From Sporomusa ovata DSM 2662 (lineage in GTDB: Bacteria; Bacillota; Negativicutes; Sporomusales; Sporomusaceae): a DNA stretch of 64,000 bases. How positions within the stretch are numbered: position 1 is the stretch's first letter; each line of letters starts with the position of its first letter. The notes beneath the pieces are model-generated. The model was not told the origin of the DNA. It was given only the letters and a program-made list of their open reading frames with translations, and did no database searches. The DNA is taken from positions 248,001-312,000 of the forward strand of contig NZ_ASXP01000004.1 of the NCBI RefSeq assembly GCF_000445445.1, in the 5' to 3' direction. The position numbers and the translations under genes were made by a program. Shown here one piece after another: positions 50,802 through 59,450 of this stretch.

Positions 50802-52424
50802 ATGAAGCAACAGGAAATAATACGTAAGCCTAACCGTCTTCTTCAAGGAACTCTTGTGTTGACAGTGGCTGGTATTGTCGTAAAGGTAATTGGCTCACTT
50901 AACTGGATCATTTTGTCGCGCGTATTGGGCGGGGAAGGGATCGGCCTCTATCTAATGGGCTTTCCTGTCTATTTATTGGCGCTTAGTTTGTCAACTGCCG
51001 GTATTCCGGTGGCTATTTCTGTTATTACTGCCGAAAAGGTTGCTTTTCAAGATTACCGGGGAGCTAACCGGGTTTTTTATTTGTCGTTGTCTATTCTTAC
51101 AGTGACAGGTATTGCATTAAGTACGTTAGTTTATTTTGGTGCCGGTTGGTTAATTGAATATCAGGTCATTCGTGACCCACGGGCCTATTATGCACTACTG
51201 GCGCTGGCACCGGCTGTTTTTTTAGTTACGTTACTCTCCAGTTTCCGGGGCTATCTTCAGGGCTGGCAAAACATGACACCCACTGCAGTGTCCCAAATTG
51301 TAGAACAGCTATTTCGCGTGGGAGCTATGCTGTTATTTGCTATTTGGCTGCTTCCCAGAGGTATTGAATATGCTGCTGGTGGTGCAAGCATGGGCGCTGG
51401 TGCCGGAGCAGCAGCCGGACTGTGTGTATTGCTCTATTATTACTGGCGGCTGCAGCGCAATTGCAAACGAGTTTATGCAGAGTCAATAAATCGAGTGCAG
51501 GAAGCTCCAGGCAGTATTGTGCGGCGTATTGTAGTCCTGGCATTGCCGGTCTCATTAGCCAGTATTATGCTGCCACTAGTGTCTAATTTAGATATGTTGA
51601 TTGTTCCTGTCCGGCTGGAAGCAGCGGGGTATACTGTCGAGCAGGCTACTGAACTATATGGTTATTTGACAGGTATGGGGGTGCCGCTGGTTAATCTTGC
51701 AACCGTTATTACGGCAGCGCTGGCGACAAGCATTGTGCCTGCTGTGTCTGAGGCCAAGGCATTGGGAAATATCGGGCAAATTCGTGAACGGGCAGCTTCA
51801 GCTATGCGGCTTGGCAATATTGTAACAATTCCTGCTGTTGCGGGGCTGTGGGTGCTGGGAACCCCGATTGCGGCCTTTATATACCATGCGCCCCAGGCGG
51901 GGGAAGTAGTGCAAGTACTTTCATTTGGTGTATACCTGTTAGGTATTCATCAGATAACAACCGGGGTTTTACAGGGGATGGGTTATACTATATTGCCGGT
52001 AATCAATATGGGCATTGCAGCTGCCGTCAAAGTCCTGTTAAATTGGACTCTGACGGCTATGCCCAGTCTGGGGATACAAGGGGCTGGCTGGGCGACTAAT
52101 GCCGATATTGGTGTTGCTGCATTACTAAATATATATTTTGTTGCCAAATACACAGGTTTGTGCATGGACTGGCAGGAACTACGGAAATGTGTCTTTGCAG
52201 CCATTGTTATGGGGGCAAGTATTGATGGTATCTATCAATTCACGGTAGCAGGCGGGATTAGTACTGCTATTGCGACATTTGGGGTTATGTGTTTAGCGGC
52301 CGTCATTTACAGCGCTGTTCTACTACTGCTTGGCGGAGTGACAGATCGTGATATTAGCCGAATCCCCTTCTTGGGTGCCAAATTATCGCAGCTATTAACA
52401 CGGCTGGGATTGCTAAGGGCCTAA
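50802..52424 (+). CDS. SpoVB/MurJ-like polysaccharide flippase
   Basis: A 540-aa multi-pass (about 12-14 helices) MVF-superfamily protein related to stage V sporulation protein B. N-terminal LLQGTLVLTVAGIVVKVIGSLNWIILSRVLGGEGIGLYLM is characteristic. It may move lipid-linked precursors for spore cortex or surface polysaccharide. ATG 50802 is preceded by an in-frame stop and CAGGA; weak ribosome site. It is 47 nt behind dedA. Confidence 0.88.
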   Translation: MKQQEIIRKPNRLLQGTLVLTVAGIVVKVIGSLNWIILSRVLGGEGIGLYLMGFPVYLLALSLSTAGIPVAISVITAEKVAFQDYRGANRVFYLSLSILTVTGIALSTLVYFGAGWLIEYQVIRDPRAYYALLALAPAVFLVTLLSSFRGYLQGWQNMTPTAVSQIVEQLFRVGAMLLFAIWLLPRGIEYAAGGASMGAGAGAAAGLCVLLYYYWRLQRNCKRVYAESINRVQEAPGSIVRRIVVLALPVSLASIMLPLVSNLDMLIVPVRLEAAGYTVEQATELYGYLTGMGVPLVNLATVITAALATSIVPAVSEAKALGNIGQIRERAASAMRLGNIVTIPAVAGLWVLGTPIAAFIYHAPQAGEVVQVLSFGVYLLGIHQITTGVLQGMGYTILPVINMGIAAAVKVLLNWTLTAMPSLGIQGAGWATNADIGVAALLNIYFVAKYTGLCMDWQELRKCVFAAIVMGASIDGIYQFTVAGGISTAIATFGVMCLAAVIYSAVLLLLGGVTDRDISRIPFLGAKLSQLLTRLGLLRA

Positions 52425-52431
52425 GCTGAGA

Positions 52432-52492
52432 AATAAATTGTGAATCCCGCCGCTTTAGGCGGCAGGGGTTTAGCTTTGCTGAAATGGGTTCA
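52432..52492. repeat. dispersed repeat R3, copy 2 (inverted)
   Basis: Read on the minus strand this segment (GTGAACCCATTTCAGCAAAGC, then CTGCCGCCTAAAGCGGCGGG) matches the pattern of 29502-29620. It contains a 7-bp GC-rich hairpin between the convergent genes and may act as terminator. Confidence 0.5.
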
Positions 52493-53587
52493 CTGTTTGG
52501 CTGCATAGCCGGATAGGCGTGCTAATGTTTTTACTCTGAGCACATCGACACCGTTAAAATTAATATTGGGTATATAATAAGTCTCAAGTTCATCATGCAG
52601 CTTCTTAGCTTCATGGATATAGGCACCTGCTTTGCCAAAAAGCTCCCAGAAAGTCGTTCGGTCATAATCAGTTACCGGCTCTAACCGTAAGGTGATGTCT
52701 GTATCAAGGCAATCATTCATGTCAATAACAGCGGTAGCGTTGGTAAAACTTTGGTTATGCGGCGGGGTTGAGGTTATGAGGGCTGTATCCAGGGCGGGAA
52801 TAAGGATGTGTTCTGGTTTAAGCGGGTCAAGCGGGCAGAAAAAGGCTTCAATATCCAGTCCCTTGGCTATGGCTGTATCGGCAACCTTAGCCAGCAAGGT
52901 TGCTTTACCGGTACCAGGCAAGCCGGTGATAATATAACGTTTTGCGAAGCCGGCACTGATAGAATCAATATAATTTACCGGGCCAATAGGCGTAATGGCT
53001 GAAGCAAAAAGCTTCCGCTGTTTGCCGTAACCAACAGTGGTTATGTTACTAAAAATGGATTCGATAATACTTGCAGCTTTTTGGTTAGCCAGATTATAAT
53101 TCATGGCTTCACAGTTGGCAGCTTCCCAATCGTCATAGACTGCCTTGGCACCCTTAAGCATACGATATGCGCGCTGAAAGCGCCTGCTGATTTCTTTGGT
53201 ATAGGCTATTATTTCAGTTTTGTTATGAATTAGCTTAGTTTCGTTCCAATATTCGCCAAGATTGAGAATTTCATCAACACAGCCAGGATGTTTAGGGTCG
53301 ACAATATGGGGAGCGGTGCCATCAATTAAGGCAACCCGGAGTGCTGGTATGACCAACCCGTCAAGGGAATTAGGATCACTGGAACAATGGTGATGTTCAA
53401 CATCATACCCATGTTCAACAAGTGTCTGCCCAATCTTTTTCATAAAAGTGGATTTTCCGACACCAGGCCCGCCTTTTAGTAAGAAAATTCGTGTTGCATC
53501 AATGGGTATTACATAATCATAATAAGAAAAAAAGCCTTGGGGAGTATTGCCGCCAGGGAACAGATGTCTGATTTTTCCTTCAGCCAT
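52490..53587 (-). CDS. double P-loop ATPase (PRK06851-like)
   Basis: A 365-aa protein with two related nucleoside-triphosphate modules: GGPGVGKST (residues 39-47) and GLPGTGKAT (about 220-228), each followed by HHCSSDP or FFCPLDP and an ALIDGTAPH/ALITSTPPH segment, so it looks like an internal duplication. It is a known but uncharacterised family in spore-forming Firmicutes. The second Walker A has Ala-Thr instead of Ser/Thr-Thr. GGAGG precedes ATG 53587. No partner gene is evident. Confidence 0.85.
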   Translation of the reverse strand: MAEGKIRHLFPGGNTPQGFFSYYDYVIPIDATRIFLLKGGPGVGKSTFMKKIGQTLVEHGYDVEHHHCSSDPNSLDGLVIPALRVALIDGTAPHIVDPKHPGCVDEILNLGEYWNETKLIHNKTEIIAYTKEISRRFQRAYRMLKGAKAVYDDWEAANCEAMNYNLANQKAASIIESIFSNITTVGYGKQRKLFASAITPIGPVNYIDSISAGFAKRYIITGLPGTGKATLLAKVADTAIAKGLDIEAFFCPLDPLKPEHILIPALDTALITSTPPHNQSFTNATAVIDMNDCLDTDITLRLEPVTDYDRTTFWELFGKAGAYIHEAKKLHDELETYYIPNINFNGVDVLRVKTLARLSGYAAKQ

Positions 53588-53743
53588 TTTTATCCTCCCT
53601 TTTGTTTAAGGTATTACCAGTGGTGTTTCTCTACAATGTATGAGTTGTGCGGCGTGAGTATATCAAAAATCAGCTGTACGGCGTAGGATTTTTACCTTAG
53701 GTGTAGAATAGATTTTACTTTGATCTTTTACTAAGGAGTTGTC

Positions 53744-53936
53744 ATGCGCAAAGAAGTATACGGTTATTTGGCCGTTGTTATTGCTGCTGCTACTGCCTAT
53801 TTCTTTTTTGATGAGGTTATGGGCTTGCTGAAAAATGCTGGGCGGGCTGTTTGTAGTGCTGGCTGTTATTGTGCTGCAAATCGGCAATGAGCACCGAAGC
53901 CCTGAAGCAGCGGGGAAGGAGACAGATATTGTATAA
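53744..53936 (+). pseudogene. frameshifted small two-helix membrane protein
   Basis: ATG 53744 after AAGGAG opens a frame with one helix (GYLAVVIAAATAYFFFDEVMGLL) that stops early at 53888-53890. From the A5 run at 53831-53835 the +1 frame continues with a second helix (GGLFVVLAVIVLQIG) and a polar tail to TAA 53934-53936, 14 nt before trmL. Removing one A joins both parts into a 63-aa protein. This may be a real mutation, a sequencing error, or a frameshift site. Confidence 0.55.
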
Positions 53937-53950
53937 TTGGAGTGATTTTG

Positions 53951-54409
53951 ATGCATATTGTACTGGTAGAGCCGGAGATTCCCGGCAATACAGGTAATAT
54001 TGCGAGGTTGTGTGCTGCGACTGGCTGTGAACTGCATTTGGTAAAACCACTAGGATTTTCCATTGAAGATCGCTATTTAAAACGGGCCGGGCTTGACTAT
54101 TGGCATTTAGTCAAAGTGCATGTACACGAGAATTTTGCTGAAGTAGTGAAGCTATATCAAGAACATAATTTTTATTTTAATACAACTAAAGCCAGTAAAC
54201 GTCATAGTGATATTGCTTATCAGAGTGATGATTTGCTGGTATTTGGCAAAGAGACTGCCGGATTGCCGCAGGAACTGCTGAATGCCAATCCAGATAACTG
54301 TATCCGCATTCCGATGATCGAAGATGCCAGATCACTTAACCTGTCAAATGCGGTAGCTATTGCCGTGTATGAAGCACTTAGGCAACAGGAGTTTCCGGGA
54401 CTGAGGTAA
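53951..54409 (+). CDS. trmL: tRNA (cytidine/uridine-2'-O-)-methyltransferase, TrmL type
   Basis: A 152-aa SPOUT methyltransferase for position 34 of tRNA-Leu species. It has IVLVEPEIPGNTGNIARLCAATGCELHLVKPLGF at the N-terminus, FGKETAGLPQELL and RIPMIEDARSLNLSNAVAIAVYEALRQ at the trefoil-knot AdoMet site. ATG 53951 follows TTGGAGTG. An endonuclease IV-like gene is 24 nt downstream. Confidence 0.93.
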   Translation: MHIVLVEPEIPGNTGNIARLCAATGCELHLVKPLGFSIEDRYLKRAGLDYWHLVKVHVHENFAEVVKLYQEHNFYFNTTKASKRHSDIAYQSDDLLVFGKETAGLPQELLNANPDNCIRIPMIEDARSLNLSNAVAIAVYEALRQQEFPGLR

Positions 54410-54433
54410 AAAAGCCTTTAGGATGGTGAGACG

Positions 54434-55297
54434 ATGTTTGCACAATTTGGACCGGCAGGAAATCCAGATGCGTTTTATGAATCTGGACATAAGGCTTCGG
54501 CCGACATGCCGGAATGGTTAGCAGGCCAGGAACTTAAGGCCTATGAGTATCAATGCAGTCGTGGGGTTACTATCAAGCAGCCTACGGCTGAATTGGTGGG
54601 ACAGAAGGCCGCTCAATATGGCACTAAGCTTAGTATTCATGCGCCGTATTATATTAGTCTGGCTACTGAAGATGAGACTACTGCAAGTAACACGCAGCGG
54701 CACTTTTTGCGATCACTGGAAGTAGCCAAATGGATGGGAGCCGACCGGATTGTGTTTCATATTGGCGGCCCCGGTAAAGGTGCTGACCGGCGTCAGGCTA
54801 TGGAACGGGCCAAGCATTTGTTTGCCGAGGTTCTAGAGCAAGCTGAAAATCAGGGCTTGACAGGCCCGCAACTGTTGGCAGAAACTATGGGTAAACAAAA
54901 TCAACTGGGGTCACTGGAAGAAGTACTTGAGCTATGTAAGCTGGATGAGCGGGTCCGGCCGGCAGTTGATTTTGGTCATATGCATGCTGTGACAGGTGGT
55001 CTATACACGACAAGTGAAGAGTTTGCCGCTGTATTTGAAAAAATAGGCGAAGCACTGGGGGACGAGGCGGCAAAAAATTTGCATATCCATTTCAGCCCTA
55101 TTGAGTTTACCAGGGCAGGCGAAAAACGGCATTGGAGTTTTGGCGATCCTTATGGGCCGCCATATGAACCGTTATTAACTGTCATCGCTAATCAGGGGTA
55201 TACCCCCCGGATTATTTGCGAGTCAGCAGGTACCCAGGCTAAAGATGCCAAAACGATGCAGGATTATTATTTGGCAATGGTGAAGAAGGATTTTTAG
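54434..55297 (+). CDS. endonuclease IV-like TIM-barrel protein
   Basis: A 287-aa AP endonuclease 2 family protein. Metal ligands are visible in SIHAPYYISL, VFHIGGPGKG, LLAETMGK, VDFGHMHA, HIHFSPIE and CESAGTQ. It would cut DNA at abasic sites; the residue pattern differs from E. coli Nfo, so sugar isomerase-like roles cannot be excluded. GGTGAGACG precedes ATG 54434. It lies in a run with trmL, ylbF-like and murB. Confidence 0.85.
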   Translation: MFAQFGPAGNPDAFYESGHKASADMPEWLAGQELKAYEYQCSRGVTIKQPTAELVGQKAAQYGTKLSIHAPYYISLATEDETTASNTQRHFLRSLEVAKWMGADRIVFHIGGPGKGADRRQAMERAKHLFAEVLEQAENQGLTGPQLLAETMGKQNQLGSLEEVLELCKLDERVRPAVDFGHMHAVTGGLYTTSEEFAAVFEKIGEALGDEAAKNLHIHFSPIEFTRAGEKRHWSFGDPYGPPYEPLLTVIANQGYTPRIICESAGTQAKDAKTMQDYYLAMVKKDF

Positions 55298-55351
55298 TGT
55301 ATACATGCTGAATATAACGCATAAAATAGATGGTGAACTGGAGGAATCTTC

Positions 55352-55702
55352 ATGACTGTACATGATAAAGCCCATGAATTAGGGAGGGTGCTGAGAAATT
55401 CTGAGGAGTATCAGGCCTTTTTAGCTGCCAAGAAAAATCTTGATAATGACACAACAAGCAAAACCATGGTGCAAGATTTTCTTAAGAAAAAGCTGGCAGC
55501 TGAATATGATTTAATGGCTGGCAACCCGGAAAATAAAGAAAAATCTCAGGAACTCCAAAAAATGTATGAGCTTCTTGTCCTAAATACTAAAGCTAGAGAC
55601 TTTATTCACGCCCACATGCGTTTTCAGCAGCTTGCTGCTGATATCTATAAAATAATTGGCGATGCGGTCGCTGAAGGAATGGATTTATTTGGCAAAGAAT
55701 GA
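55352..55702 (+). CDS. YlbF/YmcA family regulator
   Basis: A 116-aa helical protein of the YlbF family (HELGRVLRNSEEYQAFLAAKKNLDNDTTSKTMVQDFLKKK, RDFIHAHMRFQQLAADIYKIIGDAV). In Bacillus, YlbF, YmcA and YaaT form a complex that modulates RNase Y and sporulation. GGAGGA precedes ATG 55352. It ends 1 nt before the murB start region. Confidence 0.88.
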   Translation: MTVHDKAHELGRVLRNSEEYQAFLAAKKNLDNDTTSKTMVQDFLKKKLAAEYDLMAGNPENKEKSQELQKMYELLVLNTKARDFIHAHMRFQQLAADIYKIIGDAVAEGMDLFGKE

Positions 55703-55703
55703 G

Positions 55704-56627
55704 ATGTTGGTTAGTAGAAATGTGGATTTTGCTGCCGAATTGAATAAAGCTATTCCCCCGGAAAGACTGCTGGTTAATGAAGCTATGTCTAAACACACTA
55801 CCTTTCGCATCGGCGGTCCGGCTGATTATCTTGCACTGCCTGCTTCCGTTCAGGAGGTGGCTGCGATTTTGCATATAACTAAACAGTTTGCCATACCTGT
55901 TACTGTGTTAGGTAATGGTTCTAATGTATTGGTATTGGACCGGGGAATCCGTGGTTTGGTTTTGAAATTTGGTCCTGAGATGGGCTGTATCCGGCATAAT
56001 GGTCATACTGTCGTTGCTGGTGCCGGTGCGCTGTTAGCAGCAGTATCCAAGTATGCTGCCCAACATGATCTGACAGGGTTTGAATTTGCTATTGGCATTC
56101 CAGGCAGTATTGGCGGTGCAGTTTTTATGAATGCCGGTGCCTATGAAGGTGAGATGAGCCAAGTGGTGCAGGCTGTCACGGCAGTATGTGCGGGCGGCGG
56201 GTTAAAGCGGTTTGCAGGGGAAGAACTAAAGTTTGGTTATCGTCATAGTGTATTCCAGGAAAATGGCTGTCTTATTTGTGAAGTAGAACTGGCGCTCTCA
56301 AATGGTGTAAATAATTTGATTCGCGTACGACTTGACGACTACACAGTTAAGCGTCAAACCAAACAACCAATTGAAATGCCAAGTGCAGGCAGTACCTTTA
56401 AACGTCCTAATGGTCATTTTGCGGGTACGCTAATTGAAAAAGCCGGACTAAAAGGAACAAGTATCGGTGGTGCGCAGGTTTCTACAAAGCATGCAGGTTT
56501 TATTATTAATGCCGGCGGTGCAACCGCTCAAGATGTGTTGGCTTTAATCAACAAGGTCCAGGATAGTGTTTATAAGCAGTTTGGCGTTTCTCTCCATCCT
56601 GAAGTACGGATATTGGGCGAAGCGTAA
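55704..56627 (+). CDS. murB: UDP-N-acetylmuramate dehydrogenase (UDP-N-acetylenolpyruvoylglucosamine reductase)
   Basis: A 307-aa FAD enzyme of peptidoglycan precursor synthesis. KHTTFRIGGPADYLALP, VLGNGSNVLVLDRGIRGLVL, GFEFAIGIPGSIGGAVFMNAGAYEGEM and PSAGSTFKRPNGHFAGTLIEKAGLKG are typical of type II MurB; the active Ser is in SAGSTFKRP. ATG 55704 directly follows the ylbF-like stop; GTG 55722 is an alternative. A terminator lies at 56654. Confidence 0.94.
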   Translation: MLVSRNVDFAAELNKAIPPERLLVNEAMSKHTTFRIGGPADYLALPASVQEVAAILHITKQFAIPVTVLGNGSNVLVLDRGIRGLVLKFGPEMGCIRHNGHTVVAGAGALLAAVSKYAAQHDLTGFEFAIGIPGSIGGAVFMNAGAYEGEMSQVVQAVTAVCAGGGLKRFAGEELKFGYRHSVFQENGCLICEVELALSNGVNNLIRVRLDDYTVKRQTKQPIEMPSAGSTFKRPNGHFAGTLIEKAGLKGTSIGGAQVSTKHAGFIINAGGATAQDVLALINKVQDSVYKQFGVSLHPEVRILGEA

Positions 56628-56653
56628 TTACAATATAATTAATATCAGCAAGG

Positions 56654-56681
56654 AACCGGGAGCAATATGCCCCGGTTTTTA
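56654..56681 (+). terminator. terminator after murB
   Basis: AACCGGG and CCCGGTT (7 bp, 10-nt loop) followed by TTTTACTATTTTTT. Confidence 0.82.
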
Positions 56682-56737
56682 CTATTTTTTGCAGGGGAAA
56701 GAAAACAAATGTAGAATTTAGAAAAATAAAAAGATGT

Positions 56738-56810
56738 ACTCCGCAATATAGAAGTTTACAGGCACAGGCGGGTGGTGTATTAAAATCTTTAACGAGTTAT
56801 ATAAATAGTT
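56738..56810. repeat. dispersed repeat R2, copy 2 (short form)
   Basis: ACTCCGCAATATAGAAGTTT, ACAGGCACAGGCGGGTGGTG and AAAATCTTTAACGAGTTATA match 24281-24413, but about 55 bp with the right arm of the inverted repeat are missing. Confidence 0.8.
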
Positions 56811-56839
56811 AGCACAAGAAATCAAAAGGAGACAAGCTT

Positions 56840-58453
56840 ATGCATTTATCATTTTTGGGAGCCGCAGGTATGGTAACCGGATCTTCTTATCTTTTGGAAG
56901 TCGGGCAAAAAAAGTTTTTAGTTGATTGCGGCATGTTTCAGGGCTCCAAGGCGATTACTGCCCTCAACAGACGGCCATTTCTCTATAATCCTGCAGATAT
57001 CGAGGCTGTATTTCTAACCCATGCTCATATTGATCATAGCGGGTTGCTGCCTCGCCTGTGCAATTCAGGTTTCAAAGGAACCATCTATGCGACTAAAGCA
57101 ACTGCCGAATTATCTAGTATTATGCTGCCTGACAGTGGGCACATTCAAGAGTTTGAGGCTGAGCTTGCTAACCGGAAGGGACAGCGGGCCGGACGCAAGC
57201 CGGTCGAGCCGCTGTATACTGTAGATGAGGCTTATAACTGCTTACAACAATTTTCACCGATGGCTTATGATACAGCAATAAAAATTTCAGACGAGGTGAC
57301 ACTTACCTTTCGGGAAGCTGGCCATATATTAGGTTCGTCTATGGTGGAGATTGTGGCAGCAGAAAACGGCGAGACTACGAAAATTTTATTTTCCGGAGAT
57401 TTGGGTCAGCCTGACCAACCAATTATTCGGAATCCGGCTGTCATAGAGCAGGCTGACTATCTTATTCTTGAATCAACCTATGGGGATCGGATTCATGATC
57501 CGAGTGACCCGCTAGAAAAATTAGCTCAATATATTAATGAAACGATTGAGCTAGGCGGTAACGTCATAATCCCGTCATTTGCTGTCGGTCGTACGCAAAC
57601 CCTTCTTTACAATTTGTATACGTTGTTTAAAGGAGGTCTGATTCCTAAAATTCCGGTAATTATTGACAGTCCGCTGGCTATTTCTGCTACAGAGATCTTC
57701 TTAAAAAACTCACAGGAATATGATCGCGAAGCCTATGATCTGCTGTATAAAGACCAGGAGCATCCCTTACAGTTTCCACAATTGACTGTTGCCAAGACAG
57801 CCGAAGAATCCAAAGCCATTAATAATTTGGACCATCCCGCCATTATTATCTCAGCGAGCGGCATGGCCGATGCAGGACGTATTCTCCATCACCTGAAGCA
57901 TAATTTGTGGCGACCGGAGAGCACCGTGTTGTTTGTTGGTTACCAGGCGCAAGGCAGCTTAGGGCGGCGATTATTAGAAGGCATTAAAAAGGTTAGGATT
58001 ATGGGCGAAGAAATTACTGTCAAGGCCAGGATTGCTAACCTTGAGGGCTTTTCTGCTCATGCTGATAAGGAGCAGCTGACAACCTGGTTAAGCAATTTTA
58101 CGAGCAAACCGGCTACTGTTTTTATTGTTCATGGTGAGCAAGAAATGTCGGAGCCATTTGCGGCACTTATTGCTGACAAGTTTAACATACCAACCTATAT
58201 ACCTAAGTATGGTGATTCTGTCACATTGACTGGCCGTAGTTGGCAGATTGAGTCTTCGGCCATTATCGATTTTGAACCTGCTGTTCAACAGCTTAGAGAT
58301 GTTCTTGATGAAGTGGAGAAAGAATTCGCCCAATACCGGAGCAAAATGGAAGACCTGGTTCTTATCAATGGCAACAAGCTGCAAGATGTGCTTAAGCGTA
58401 TTGATAAGGTCCGCAAATTCATTAAAAAAACCCTTAGTGATTTATGGTCGTGA
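56840..58453 (+). CDS. MBL-fold/beta-CASP RNA exonuclease-like protein
   Basis: A 537-aa metallo-beta-lactamase RNA-processing protein of the CPSF73/YSH1-like group. The metal site HAHIDHSG (HxHxDH), REAGHILGSSM, FSGDLGQ, then beta-CASP motifs (SFAVGRTQ, SASGMADAGRILHHLKHNL, ANLEGFSAHAD, VHGE) are all present. It has a C-terminal coiled coil (about 475-530). It probably acts as endo- or exoribonuclease. AAGGAG precedes ATG 56840. Confidence 0.9.
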   Translation: MHLSFLGAAGMVTGSSYLLEVGQKKFLVDCGMFQGSKAITALNRRPFLYNPADIEAVFLTHAHIDHSGLLPRLCNSGFKGTIYATKATAELSSIMLPDSGHIQEFEAELANRKGQRAGRKPVEPLYTVDEAYNCLQQFSPMAYDTAIKISDEVTLTFREAGHILGSSMVEIVAAENGETTKILFSGDLGQPDQPIIRNPAVIEQADYLILESTYGDRIHDPSDPLEKLAQYINETIELGGNVIIPSFAVGRTQTLLYNLYTLFKGGLIPKIPVIIDSPLAISATEIFLKNSQEYDREAYDLLYKDQEHPLQFPQLTVAKTAEESKAINNLDHPAIIISASGMADAGRILHHLKHNLWRPESTVLFVGYQAQGSLGRRLLEGIKKVRIMGEEITVKARIANLEGFSAHADKEQLTTWLSNFTSKPATVFIVHGEQEMSEPFAALIADKFNIPTYIPKYGDSVTLTGRSWQIESSAIIDFEPAVQQLRDVLDEVEKEFAQYRSKMEDLVLINGNKLQDVLKRIDKVRKFIKKTLSDLWS

Positions 58454-58500
58454 GCTCATTTCAGCATAGCTGAAGCATCATTAATTTAGGTGGGAGTCTT
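58450..58500. repeat. dispersed repeat R3, copy 3
   Basis: GAGCTCATTTCAGCATAGC then TGAAGCAT...TTTAGGTGGGAGTCTT resembles 29502-29560 (AACTCGCTTCAGCATAGC...TTCAGGTGGAGAGTCT). Confidence 0.5.
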
Positions 58501-58559
58501 GATTCATATTCAAGAGGTTCGCGGGTTCGAAATTAGCATGTCCCACCAGGAAAAACATA

Positions 58560-58601
58560 GATCGTACAAGGCTTGTGGAGCTCTGTACGGTCTTTTCGTT
58601 C
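58560..58601 (+). terminator. hairpin H1 before the GNAT gene
   Basis: GATCGTACA... pairs with ...TGTACGGTC followed by TTTTC. It closely resembles the hairpin at 59256-59292. Confidence 0.6.
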
Positions 58602-58663
58602 CATTGATCCCGTTGTATTATAAAAATGTGAAAATTACAATTTTTAGTTTAGGAGAAATAGTA

Positions 58664-59170
58664 ATGGTAATTTTTAGAGTGGCATTAGAAAAAGATGCAC
58701 AGACAATTACGGAAATAAGGCAGAAAGCATGGAATACAACATATCGGGGAATCTATCCTGATGAAATCATTGACCAGTATAATTTTGATAGATATTATCC
58801 AAAAGATTTGATGCAGATAAAAAATCCTCAATTGAAAGTATATCTTATTGAAGATGGTAAAGAAGCGGTTGGATACTTTATTTATGGGAAAAATCTGCTA
58901 GGGACGTATAAAGATTTTGAAATATGCTTAAAATCCCTTTACATATTACCGAAATATCAGCGTCAAGGAATCGGAACGCAGGCATTTACTATGCTCAAAA
59001 CGTATTGCAAAGAAAATCATATCAATAAATTTTATAACGAATGTAATGTTGAGAATCGGAATGCGTTGGCTTTTTATCATAAAATGGGTGGCAAGATTGG
59101 CATGAAAGATGATGAACACGAAAGCCAAGGGGAAAATACCTGCTGGATAGAATATGATGAGGCTAATTAA
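58664..59170 (+). CDS. GNAT N-acetyltransferase (AT-rich, possibly acquired)
   Basis: A 168-aa single-domain GNAT protein. The acetyl-CoA motif is LYILPKYQRQGIGTQAFTML; FYNECNVENRNALAFYHKMGGKIG is typical of the fold. TAGGAGAA precedes ATG 58664. Its codon use is much more AT-rich than neighbouring genes, and similar hairpins (58560 and 59256) lie on both sides, which suggests a transferred cassette. Substrate unknown. Confidence 0.82.
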   Translation: MVIFRVALEKDAQTITEIRQKAWNTTYRGIYPDEIIDQYNFDRYYPKDLMQIKNPQLKVYLIEDGKEAVGYFIYGKNLLGTYKDFEICLKSLYILPKYQRQGIGTQAFTMLKTYCKENHINKFYNECNVENRNALAFYHKMGGKIGMKDDEHESQGENTCWIEYDEAN

Positions 59171-59255
59171 TACTTTATGCAATTATTAGAATCATACTAA
59201 CAGGAGGTGCCCTGAACGTAATTTTTCTGGGAAAGAATTGAGGAGATGACTAAAA

Positions 59256-59292
59256 ACCGTACAAGGCTTTGAAAGCTTTGCACGGTCTTTTA
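59256..59292 (+). terminator. hairpin H2 after the GNAT gene
   Basis: ACCGTACAAGGCTTT, loop GAA, AGCTTTGCACGGTCTTTT. An apparent terminator, close in sequence to hairpin H1. Confidence 0.75.
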
Positions 59293-59376
59293 GTGTGTTT
59301 AAAATTGAATTTTTAGCAAAACGGGTACTTCGTTGTAAAATTTAACAAATAAATAACTTAATTTAGCATAATTTGT

Positions 59377-59405
59377 TTGACAATGGAAAGAAATAATCAT
59401 AAAAT
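59377..59405 (+). promoter_or_regulatory. promoter of the tetR-che operon
   Basis: TTGACA (59377-59382), a 17-bp spacer and TAAAAT (59400-59405). Confidence 0.75.
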
Positions 59406-59415
59406 AAACTTAAAA

Positions 59416-59431
59416 GCGAGTAATCACTCGC
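59416..59431. promoter_or_regulatory. TetR-type palindromic operator
   Basis: GCGAGT-AATC-ACTCGC is a perfect palindrome with 6-bp arms just downstream of the -10, covering the transcription start. Such CGAGTGATTACTCG-like sites are usual for this regulator class. Confidence 0.72.
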
Positions 59432-59450
59432 TCGATAAAGTGGGGGCGTA

